Source: Sulfitobacter sp.
GTDB taxonomy: Bacteria > Pseudomonadota > Alphaproteobacteria > Rhodobacterales > Rhodobacteraceae
Reading direction: 5' to 3'
NCBI GenBank assembly: GCA_026421135.1
Contig: JAPKCR010000230.1
Location: 1 to 5,159, forward strand
DNA: 5,159 nucleotides
Below the pieces are notes generated by a model. It saw nothing but the letters and a program-made list of their open reading frames with translations. It did not search any database and had not been told where the DNA came from. Below are positions 1-5,159 of this stretch, one piece after another. The position numbers and the translations under genes are program-made. Within the stretch, counting starts at the first letter, position 1. Each line of letters begins with the position of its first letter.

Positions 1-667
1 ATGCCTTGCGACCCTGTACCTTGGGTACCGGAACTTCTTTTGCCTCGACAGTGATTGTCTTGATCGCGGGGGTGTCCGTTGCCGGTGCCTCTTCAGGCTC
101 GGCCATATCTGTCTGCGCTTCTTCGCCAGCGTCTTCGGTGCTTTCTTGATCTGCAATTACGGGTGGGGCGACCGGCGCAGGATCAGCGACAACAGGGTCG
201 TCGGCCACCGGCGCAACCGCTACCGGGGCAGCTGCAGAACGGGTTTCGATCACAACTGTGTCAGGGGCCTGTGGCTCCATCGGGGCCAGGGCCATCGGAT
301 TCGGCAAAACCGGGTCATCGGCAGTGATGTCAGGCACCGTGCTTTCGGTCACTTGAGCAGGTGCTTCAATGACTTGGACCGTTTCGGTCGCTGCCAGTGG
401 CGCTGTCATGGCCTCAACCGTAACTTCTGGCACACTGTCTTCACGCGGGGCTTCTACGATAACAACTGGCTCTGCCGTGGGTTGCGAATCTACCATTTCA
501 GGGATCACAGCGACTGCGCTGGCGGGTTCTTGGGCTTTGATCTCATCCGGACCTGCGTCTGTAATTTGGGGGGGTGCGCCGATCGGCACCAAAAAGGACA
601 CTATGCCAGCCACCAAAATGCTGAACACACCACCTATAAAGATGCCCCCTAGAAAACCGCGTGCCAT
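1..667 (-). CDS. yibQ: Probable divergent polysaccharide deacetylase (YibQ family), N-terminal part only
   Basis: The minus strand is open for 222 codons from the ATG at 667-665 to the left edge with no stop, so the gene is cut by the window. The start is supported by an AGGAG Shine-Dalgarno sequence (678-682) ten bases upstream. Residues 1-4 (MARG) lead into one hydrophobic segment at about residues 5-29, with no clear signal-peptidase site, which suggests a membrane anchor. Residues 30-222 are a low-complexity linker rich in Pro, Ala, Val, Glu, Asp and Thr, with recurring V-x-V-I-E-A-like units. The catalytic domain is not visible. The YibQ assignment is inference: as I remember them, roseobacter YibQ-like proteins begin with a similar MARGFL-type anchor and variable linker, and yibQ is a known neighbour of trpG in Rhodobacter. 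YibQ proteins are envelope proteins of uncertain substrate. A TonB-like or SPOR-type anchored protein would look similar over this part. The coding call is firm; the family call is moderate. Confidence 0.65.
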   Translation of the reverse strand, partial: MARGFLGGIFIGGVFSILVAGIVSFLVPIGAPPQITDAGPDEIKAQEPASAVAVIPEMVDSQPTAEPVVIVEAPREDSVPEVTVEAMTAPLAATETVQVIEAPAQVTESTVPDITADDPVLPNPMALAPMEPQAPDTVVIETRSAAAPVAVAPVADDPVVADPAPVAPPVIADQESTEDAGEEAQTDMAEPEEAPATDTPAIKTITVEAKEVPVPKVQGRKA

Positions 668-677
668 GACCGAATTA

Positions 678-682
678 CTCCT
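678..682 (-). promoter_or_regulatory. Shine-Dalgarno sequence of the minus-strand gene
   Basis: Read on the minus strand this is AGGAG, ten bases before the ATG at 667-665. The spacing is slightly long but acceptable. It fixes the start of the YibQ-like protein just before its hydrophobic segment, where a membrane anchor would be expected to begin. Confidence 0.6.
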
Positions 683-763
683 GCTTTTTGTTCCTGCATC
701 GGCCGCTCTGCGAACCTCGTGCCCTTGACGATGGGTCTTAAGCCTGAACATGTATTGGCGAAC

Positions 764-769
764 ATTATA
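764..769 (-). promoter_or_regulatory. Candidate -10 box for the minus-strand yibQ-like gene
   Basis: On the minus strand this is a perfect TATAAT. Transcription starting about seven bases downstream would give a leader of roughly 90 bases before the ATG at 667. The bases at the expected -35 distance (around 786-793) do not resemble TTGACA and there is no TG for an extended -10, so recognition would depend on an activator or the match is chance. This is sequence inspection only. Confidence 0.35.
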
Positions 770-829
770 CCGTGGTTTGGTGCCGATCCTCTAGCCCTAA
801 ACCCCCGCTTGAACACAAAGAATTGCCAT

Positions 830-1411
830 ATGCTGCTGCTGATAGATAATTACGACAGTTTCACTTACAATTTGGTGCATTATCTAGGCGATTTAGGTGC
901 CGAGGTCGATATCCGGCGGAATGATGCCATTTCGGTCCAAGACGCGATCGCGCTGAATCCGGCTGGCATCATCCTGTCCCCCGGCCCCTGTGACCCTGAT
1001 CAGGCGGGTATATGCCTGCCTTTGACCAAAGCGGCAGCCGGCGCGGGCGTTCCGCTGCTGGGGGTATGCTTGGGTCATCAGACTCTGGGTCAGGCGTTCG
1101 GCGGCAAGATCGTTCGGGCCGATGACATTGTACATGGCAAGATGGGTCAGATGCATCACACAGGCAAAGGTGTGTTCGCCGGCCTGCCCTCGCCCTTTGC
1201 CGCAACAAGGTATCATTCGCTGGTGGTCGAACGTGCCACCCTGCCCGACTGCCTGGAAATCACGGCAGAGCTGGAAGACGGCACGATCATGGGCCTTCAA
1301 CACCGCGAACTGCCCTTGCACGGCGTGCAGTTTCACCCGGAATCGATCCGGTCGGAACATGGTCACAAGATGCTGCAAAACTTTCTGGATGTCATAAAGG
1401 TGCCCGCATGA
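830..1411 (+). CDS. trpG: Anthranilate synthase glutamine amidotransferase subunit (TrpG)
   Basis: This 193-residue class I glutamine amidotransferase hydrolyses glutamine and channels ammonia to TrpE, which makes anthranilate from chorismate, the first committed step to tryptophan. Visible motifs in order are [12 protein letters not shown] (5-16), the oxyanion-loop SPGPCDP (50-56), GVCLGHQ with nucleophile Cys80 (78-84), TRYHSLVV (126-133), and HGVQFHPES with the catalytic pair His169/Glu171 (164-172), followed by SEHG. The length is normal for a stand-alone TrpG/PabA. The ATG at 830 was chosen because the protein then begins directly with the conserved first beta-strand; the same frame extends to a GTG at 719, but those extra 37 codons match nothing in the family. 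The ribosome site is weak (AAAG at 817-820). The stop overlaps the trpD start (ATGA, 1408-1411). TrpG and PabA are hard to separate by sequence; context favours TrpG, though one protein may serve both roles. Confidence 0.95.
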   Translation: MLLLIDNYDSFTYNLVHYLGDLGAEVDIRRNDAISVQDAIALNPAGIILSPGPCDPDQAGICLPLTKAAAGAGVPLLGVCLGHQTLGQAFGGKIVRADDIVHGKMGQMHHTGKGVFAGLPSPFAATRYHSLVVERATLPDCLEITAELEDGTIMGLQHRELPLHGVQFHPESIRSEHGHKMLQNFLDVIKVPA

Positions 1412-2427
1412 GCGAACGTCTAAAACCGCTGATCGACGCCGCTGCGAATGGCCCCCTGACCCGCGATCAGGCCGAAGAAGCATTCGGCATCCTGTTCGAG
1501 GGAGAGGCAACTCCGAGCCAGATCGGCGGATTCTTGATGGCCCTGCGGACGCGGGGCGAAACGGTTGATGAATTTGCCGCTGCAGCCCATGTGATGCGCG
1601 CAAAATGCCACCGGGTAAACGCGCCCGAAGGTGCGATGGACATCGTTGGCACCGGTGGCGATGGCAAAGGAACGTTGAACATCTCGACAGCAACCGCATT
1701 TGTCGTGGCGGGTGCTGGTGTGGTCGTGGCGAAACATGGCAACCGCAACCTGTCTTCTAAATCCGGTGCCGCCGACGCGCTGACGCAGATGGGTCTCAAG
1801 GTCATGGTTGGCCCCAAGGTGGTCGAGGCGTGCCTGAAAGAAGCCGGGATCGGCTTTATGATGGCCCCCATGCACCATCCCGCTATTGCCCATGTGATGC
1901 CAACCCGGTCCGAACTGGGCACCCGCACGATTTTCAACATCCTTGGCCCGCTGACCAACCCCGCTGGCGTGAAACGTCAATTGACCGGGGCCTATCGCCG
2001 CGATCTGATCCGGCCGATGGCTGAAACACTTGGCGCTTTGGGGTCGGAAAAGGCATGGCTTGTCCACGGGTCCGACGGCACTGATGAATTGACCATAACA
2101 GGTGTCAGCTGGGTTGCTGCGCTTAACCCCGATGGCACTGTAACTGAATTCGAGATCACGCCAGAGGACGCAGGCCTGCCCGTGCATCCTTTCGCGGAGA
2201 TTGTCGGCGGCACTCCAGAAGAAAATGCGCGCGATTTCAATGCCCTGCTGGACGGCGTGCCGTCTGCTTATCGCGATGCGGTGCTGTTGAACTCTGCTGC
2301 GGCATTGGTAGTGGCCGATGCCGCGCCTGATCTGAAAACCGGTGTCGAAATGGCCCGCGCCAGTATCGATAGCGGGGCCGCGCGCGAAAAGATCACCCAA
2401 GTGGCCCGCATTTCGCAATCCGGTTGA
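1408..2427 (+). CDS. trpD: Anthranilate phosphoribosyltransferase (TrpD)
   Basis: This cytoplasmic enzyme transfers phosphoribosyl from PRPP to anthranilate, the second step of the tryptophan branch. The 339-residue length is typical for the family (glycosyltransferase family 3 fold). It has the N-terminal helical domain (about 1-70), then the PRPP-binding GTGGD (81-85), [15 protein letters not shown] (109-123), the anthranilate-binding stretch around [13 protein letters not shown] (155-167), [15 protein letters not shown] (171-185), and HGSDGTDEL (220-228), whose Asp226-Glu227 acidic pair binds magnesium. The start ATG overlaps the trpG stop by four bases and has an AAGG ribosome site at 1397-1400, seven bases upstream. 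The stop overlaps the glycosylase start by one base (TGATG). All key motifs are intact, with no sign of a frameshift. Confidence 0.97.
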   Translation: MSERLKPLIDAAANGPLTRDQAEEAFGILFEGEATPSQIGGFLMALRTRGETVDEFAAAAHVMRAKCHRVNAPEGAMDIVGTGGDGKGTLNISTATAFVVAGAGVVVAKHGNRNLSSKSGAADALTQMGLKVMVGPKVVEACLKEAGIGFMMAPMHHPAIAHVMPTRSELGTRTIFNILGPLTNPAGVKRQLTGAYRRDLIRPMAETLGALGSEKAWLVHGSDGTDELTITGVSWVAALNPDGTVTEFEITPEDAGLPVHPFAEIVGGTPEENARDFNALLDGVPSAYRDAVLLNSAAALVVADAAPDLKTGVEMARASIDSGAAREKITQVARISQSG

Positions 2428-3089
2428 TGTTCGATCTTTCTAACCTTGGCGCGTGGCGCGATCTGCCGTTTTTCGATGACACATTGCCTGGGATCGAGGC
2501 TGCGTTGGCACAAGACGAACGATTGATCCTGCCCCCCCGTCATCAGGTATTTGCGGCGCTGGAACGGACCCAACCGAATGACACGCGTGTCATTATCCTT
2601 GGCCAAGATCCGTATCCCACACAGGGGCATGCACACGGTTTGGCATTCTCTGCAGAATCCGACACCCGCCCCCTGCCAAGGTCTTTGTCTAACATATTCA
2701 AAGAGATGCACGCTGACATTGGTGTGGCTCCAGCGACAGCAGACCTGCATTTTTGGGCGCATCAGGGGGTCTTGTTGCTGAATTCCACGCTGACGGTGCC
2801 TGCTGGCGCGGCCGGTGCCCACGCGAAACTGGGCTGGCAAATCTTGACGGCGCAAATTTTGCACCGGCTGTCAAATCGCCCGCGCGCCTATTTGCTGTGG
2901 GGTGCCCATGCCCACAAAGTCGCCAAAGACGTGGACCCACTGACAAACCTAAAAATCGAAACGGCGCATCCGTCGCCCCTGTCTGCGCGGCGCGGTTTTT
3001 TCGGGTCGCGCCCCTTTTCACGCAGCAATGACTGGTTGCAGGCACAAGGCCAAACCGCCATAAACTGGGCAACTCCGGAGACATCATGA
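2427..3089 (+). CDS. ung: Family 1 uracil-DNA glycosylase (Ung)
   Basis: This enzyme cuts uracil out of DNA after cytosine deamination or dUMP incorporation, starting base-excision repair. At 220 residues it has the normal family length. Visible motifs are ILGQDPYP (57-64) with the water-activating Asp61 and the thymine-excluding Tyr63, GLAFS (71-75) with the uracil-stacking Phe74, [11 protein letters not shown] (114-124) with the uracil-recognising Asn119, LLWGAHA (156-162), and the Leu-loop [13 protein letters not shown] (181-193) with His181. The motif residue after GQDPY is Pro rather than the His of the E. coli enzyme. I chose the ATG at 2427, which overlaps the trpD stop by one base; a TTG at 2424 is an alternative that adds one residue. 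There is no clear Shine-Dalgarno sequence, so translation probably depends on ribosomes finishing trpD. The stop overlaps the trpC start (ATGA). A DNA-repair gene here has no metabolic tie to tryptophan synthesis. Confidence 0.95.
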   Translation: MFDLSNLGAWRDLPFFDDTLPGIEAALAQDERLILPPRHQVFAALERTQPNDTRVIILGQDPYPTQGHAHGLAFSAESDTRPLPRSLSNIFKEMHADIGVAPATADLHFWAHQGVLLLNSTLTVPAGAAGAHAKLGWQILTAQILHRLSNRPRAYLLWGAHAHKVAKDVDPLTNLKIETAHPSPLSARRGFFGSRPFSRSNDWLQAQGQTAINWATPETS

Positions 3090-3898
3090 CAGACACCATT
3101 CTAGACAAGATCAAAGCCTACAAGCTGGAAGAAGTCGCCGCCGATAAAGCTGCGAAACCCCTTGAGGCCGTCGAGGCAGATGCCCGCGCCGCTTCACCAG
3201 TACGGCCTTTTGCCGATGCACTGTACGTTGCCGCCCGCGAAGGCTATGGCCTGATTGCTGAAGTCAAGAAAGCCAGCCCGTCCAAAGGGTTAATCCGCTC
3301 AGACTTTGATCCGGCCGCGCTGGCCGCCGCCTATGCTGCGGGCGGGGCGACATGCCTCTCGGTCCTAACTGACACGCCAAGTTTTCAAGGTGCCAAAGAA
3401 TACCTTGCCGCCGCCCGCGAGGCCTGCGCCCTGCCCGTCTTGCGTAAAGATTTTATGTACGACACCTATCAGGTGGCCGAAGCCCGCGCCTTGGGTGCCG
3501 ATTGCATTTTGATCATCATGGCGTCGGTCAGTGACGAACAAGCCCAAGAACTGGAAGCCGCCGCCGCCGAATGGGGCATGGATGCCCTGATCGAAGTTCA
3601 TGACAAGGCCGAACTGGATCGCGCCGCGATGTTGAACAGCCGGATGATCGGCATCAACAACCGCAACCTCAAGACGTTTGAGACCAGTTTGGACACCACG
3701 CGCAGCCTGTCTAAGCATGTTGAAATGGATAAAATGATTGTCTCGGAATCTGGTCTAAACTCACCTGACGATCTGGCTGACATGGCGAAATACGGTGCCC
3801 GCGTGTTTTTGATCGGCGAAAGCATGATGCGTCAAGACGATGTAGAGGCCGCGACCCGCACGCTGCTTGCCAATCCGCTGCGCCCTGGAGGGATGTAA
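3086..3898 (+). CDS. trpC: Indole-3-glycerol phosphate synthase (TrpC)
   Basis: This enzyme closes the indole ring by decarboxylating and cyclising 1-(2-carboxyphenylamino)-1-deoxyribulose 5-phosphate to indole-3-glycerol phosphate. It is a monofunctional 270-residue (beta/alpha)8 barrel with no TrpF domain fused, so the isomerase must be encoded elsewhere. Motifs are the N-terminal helix extension (1-50), [12 protein letters not shown] (57-68) with Glu59 and Lys61, LSVLTD (91-96), LPVLRKDFM (116-124) with Lys121, IEVHD (169-173) with Glu170, [11 protein letters not shown] (188-198), SESG (220-223) and the phosphate-binding LIGESMMR (242-249). The ATG overlaps the glycosylase stop by four bases and has a GGAG ribosome site at 3077-3080, five bases upstream, so it can be initiated independently as well as by coupling. 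The moaC start follows the stop codon directly. Confidence 0.97.
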   Translation: MTDTILDKIKAYKLEEVAADKAAKPLEAVEADARAASPVRPFADALYVAAREGYGLIAEVKKASPSKGLIRSDFDPAALAAAYAAGGATCLSVLTDTPSFQGAKEYLAAAREACALPVLRKDFMYDTYQVAEARALGADCILIIMASVSDEQAQELEAAAAEWGMDALIEVHDKAELDRAAMLNSRMIGINNRNLKTFETSLDTTRSLSKHVEMDKMIVSESGLNSPDDLADMAKYGARVFLIGESMMRQDDVEAATRTLLANPLRPGGM

Positions 3899-4372
3899 AT
3901 GAGCCTGACGCATTTTGATTGTAAGGGCGATGCCCACATGGTTGATGTCTCGGACAAGCCCGTCACCTCGCGCATCGCTGTGGCCGAAACCTACATTAAG
4001 ATGCAGCGCGAAACATTTGATATTATTACCGAAGGCCGCGCAAAAAAGGGTGACGTTATGGGCGTCGCGCGTCTGGCTGGCATCATGGCCGCAAAACGTA
4101 CAGCCGATCTGATCCCGCTGTGTCATCCGCTGCCCATCACCAAAGTTTCGGTTGAATTGACCCCCGACGCCGAACTGCCCGGGCTGCGCATCGAGGCGAC
4201 GGTGAAAACCACTGGTCAGACTGGTGTCGAGATGGAGGCATTAACCGCCGCATCCATCGCCGCGCTGACCGTCTATGACATGGCCAAGGCCGTGGACAAA
4301 GGCATGGAAATCGGCGGCCTGCGGGTGATGTTGAAAGACGGCGGCAAGTCGGGCCGCTTTGTGGCATCATGA
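3899..4372 (+). CDS. moaC: Cyclic pyranopterin monophosphate synthase (MoaC)
   Basis: MoaC converts 3',8-cyclo-7,8-dihydroguanosine 5'-triphosphate, the product of MoaA, into cyclic pyranopterin monophosphate, the first stable intermediate of molybdenum cofactor synthesis. The 157-residue length matches the family. Visible blocks are AHMVDVS (12-18), [20 protein letters not shown] (49-68), LIPLCHPL (71-78), [12 protein letters not shown] (108-119) and YDMAKAV (126-132) with Asp127 and Lys130, the pair equivalent to the E. coli catalytic Asp128/Lys131, then GGKSG (148-152). The protein should form a hexamer, as known members do. The start directly abuts the trpC stop (TAAATG) and has a strong GGAGG ribosome site at 3887-3891. 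The stop overlaps the moeA start by four bases. MoaA is not in the window, so the pathway genes are dispersed. Confidence 0.97.
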   Translation: MSLTHFDCKGDAHMVDVSDKPVTSRIAVAETYIKMQRETFDIITEGRAKKGDVMGVARLAGIMAAKRTADLIPLCHPLPITKVSVELTPDAELPGLRIEATVKTTGQTGVEMEALTAASIAALTVYDMAKAVDKGMEIGGLRVMLKDGGKSGRFVAS

Positions 4373-5159
4373 TTTCGGTCGAAGAAGCACTTTCAAACCT
4401 TTTCGATATTGTCGCCCCGATGGGGGTCGAGAACATACCCTTGCGCCGCGCCGCAGGACGCGTGTTGGCCCAAAACGTCACTGCAACGCGCACCCAGCCC
4501 CCATTCGCTGCGTCGTCAATGGACGGTTACGCCCTGCACCGAGCCGAAGTTGAACCCGACGCGATGTTCAAGGTGATCGGAGAAGCAGCCGCTGGCCACC
4601 GCTTTGAAGGGACCGTAAAGCCCGGTCAGGCCGTGCGGATTTTCACTGGTGCCCCGATCCCTGAAGGTGCTGATTTCGTTGTAATCCAAGAGGACACGAC
4701 CCGTCGCGGTGATCTGTTGATGCTGGGCCATGATATTGACGGAAAAGACAATATCCGGCCAGCGGGCGGTGACTTCAAGGCGGGCGATGTCATGACTGCA
4801 CCGCGCATCTTGCGTCCTGCGGACATTGCTTTGCTTGCCGCGATGAATATTGCCGAAATTCCCGTTCACATCGCCCCACAGGTCGCGATCATCGCCACGG
4901 GGGATGAACTGGTTCAACCGGGTGAAACACCGGGCCCCGATCAGATCATCGCATCGAACACCTATGGCCTTGCTGCGATGCTTGAACAGATGGGCGCTCG
5001 CTGCCGGATGATCCCGATCGCGCGGGACACTGCACCGTCACTGACCCAAGCCTTTAAGGTCGCGCGGGATGCCGATTTGATCATCACTATTGGCGGGGCT
5101 TCGGTCGGGGATCACGATCTGGTTGCCCCCGTCGCCGCCGAGTTAGGGATGAAACAGGC
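4369..5159 (+). CDS. moeA: Molybdopterin molybdenumtransferase (MoeA), C-terminal end missing
   Basis: MoeA inserts molybdate into adenylylated molybdopterin to give active molybdenum cofactor. The frame stays open from the ATG at 4369 to the right edge (263 codons plus two bases), about two thirds of the usual length of around 400 residues. Recognisable blocks are [13 protein letters not shown] (44-56) with Asp52, [14 protein letters not shown] (89-102), QED (107-109), NIRPAGGD (128-135), [13 protein letters not shown] (173-185) with Glu180, ASNTYGL (195-201), MLEQMG (204-209) and the molybdopterin-binding [11 protein letters not shown] (241-251). The start overlaps the moaC stop (ATGA) and has no clear Shine-Dalgarno sequence, so coupling to moaC is likely. 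The missing part should hold the rest of the MPT-binding domain and the C-terminal beta-barrel. The GGASVGDHD form differs slightly from the E. coli GGVSVGEAD, which I regard as ordinary family variation. Confidence 0.96.
   Translation, partial: MISVEEALSNLFDIVAPMGVENIPLRRAAGRVLAQNVTATRTQPPFAASSMDGYALHRAEVEPDAMFKVIGEAAAGHRFEGTVKPGQAVRIFTGAPIPEGADFVVIQEDTTRRGDLLMLGHDIDGKDNIRPAGGDFKAGDVMTAPRILRPADIALLAAMNIAEIPVHIAPQVAIIATGDELVQPGETPGPDQIIASNTYGLAAMLEQMGARCRMIPIARDTAPSLTQAFKVARDADLIITIGGASVGDHDLVAPVAAELGMKQ

Larger units (their letters stand above)
668..829. other. Divergent intergenic region between the yibQ-like gene and trpG
   Basis: This 162-bp gap separates the two divergent starts and should carry both promoters unless trpG is read from further upstream. 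On the plus strand TTGACG at 725-730 resembles a -35 box, but no good -10 lies at 16-18 bases from it (the best candidate, TGTATT at 751-756, is 20 bases away). A 14-codon plus-strand frame at 750-794 contains one Trp codon and lacks a Shine-Dalgarno sequence, so it is not a convincing attenuator leader. I see no strong hairpin followed by a T-run, no tRNA-like or T-box-like element, and no long inverted repeat. Confidence 0.55.

Noticed and set aside
146..652. Plus-strand open frames opposite the yibQ-like gene (79-327, 146-652, 369-728)
   Set aside because: The minus strand here has a continuous frame with a Shine-Dalgarno sequence, membrane segment and coherent linker. The plus-strand products have erratic composition typical of antisense shadows.
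750..794. A 14-codon frame (ATG at 750, TAG at 792-794) as a possible trp leader peptide
   Set aside because: It holds one Trp codon only, has no Shine-Dalgarno sequence, and no terminator or antiterminator hairpin follows it.
719..829. In-frame upstream extension of trpG to a GTG at 719
   Set aside because: The 37 extra residues do not resemble TrpG, which normally begins at or just before the [10 protein letters not shown] strand; the ATG at 830 gives the usual length.
893..1699. A 268-codon open frame on the minus strand opposite trpG and the start of trpD
   Set aside because: It spans two well-supported plus-strand genes, has Cys/Arg-rich shadow composition and no recognisable domain or ribosome site.
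1420..2418. A 332-codon open frame on the minus strand opposite trpD
   Set aside because: It lies almost entirely within trpD, which has complete family motifs. Its translation resembles no family I know and is rich in His, Arg, Cys and Gly, as expected for an antisense shadow of a GC-biased gene.
3365..4126. Minus-strand open frames opposite trpC and moaC (3365-3718, 3598-3825, 3761-4126)
   Set aside because: They overlap fully supported plus-strand enzymes and show no domain, ribosome site or independent promoter.
1..5159. Mobile element, CRISPR array, phage defence or secondary-metabolite system
   Set aside because: No terminal inverted repeats, direct-repeat arrays, transposase or integrase motifs, or tRNA-linked integration site were seen by eye; every gene but the partial minus-strand one is a clear core housekeeping gene.

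Overview
The window looks like chromosomal core DNA from an alphaproteobacterium, most likely of the Rhodobacteraceae/Roseobacter type. The grounds are moderately high GC, protein sequences that read like that group's, and the gene order trpG-trpD-(ung)-trpC-moaC-moeA next to a yibQ-like gene. I recall a trpE-yibQ-trpGDC arrangement from Rhodobacter sphaeroides; this comes from memory and was not checked. The assignment is inference from gene content, since there is no rRNA or other phylogenetic marker here.

Layout. Positions 1-667 hold the N-terminal 222 codons of a minus-strand gene that runs off the left edge. It encodes one N-terminal membrane segment followed by a long acidic Pro/Ala/Val/Glu-rich linker, and is best explained as a divergent polysaccharide deacetylase (YibQ family) whose catalytic domain lies outside the window. 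Positions 668-829 are a 162-bp divergent intergenic region, with a perfect TATAAT on the minus strand and only weak promoter candidates for the plus strand. From 830 to the right edge there is one tightly packed plus-strand operon: trpG (830-1411), trpD (1408-2427), a family-1 uracil-DNA glycosylase (2427-3089), trpC (3086-3898), moaC (3899-4372) and moeA (4369-5159, cut by the window end).

How the genes work together. TrpG supplies ammonia to anthranilate synthase (its partner TrpE is not in the window). TrpD adds phosphoribosyl to anthranilate. TrpC makes indole-3-glycerol phosphate two steps later; TrpF and TrpAB must be encoded elsewhere. MoaC and MoeA act early and late in molybdenum cofactor synthesis. 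The glycosylase removes uracil from DNA and has no metabolic link to its neighbours. Every junction in the operon is an overlap of 1-4 bases or direct abutment, so the six genes are very probably co-transcribed and translationally coupled.

I found no mobile element, CRISPR array, RNA gene, integration scar, broken gene or evidence of a new biological system. The points most worth a second look are the DNA-repair gene embedded in the trp operon, the GQDPYP form of its active-site motif, and the quasi-repetitive linker of the minus-strand protein.
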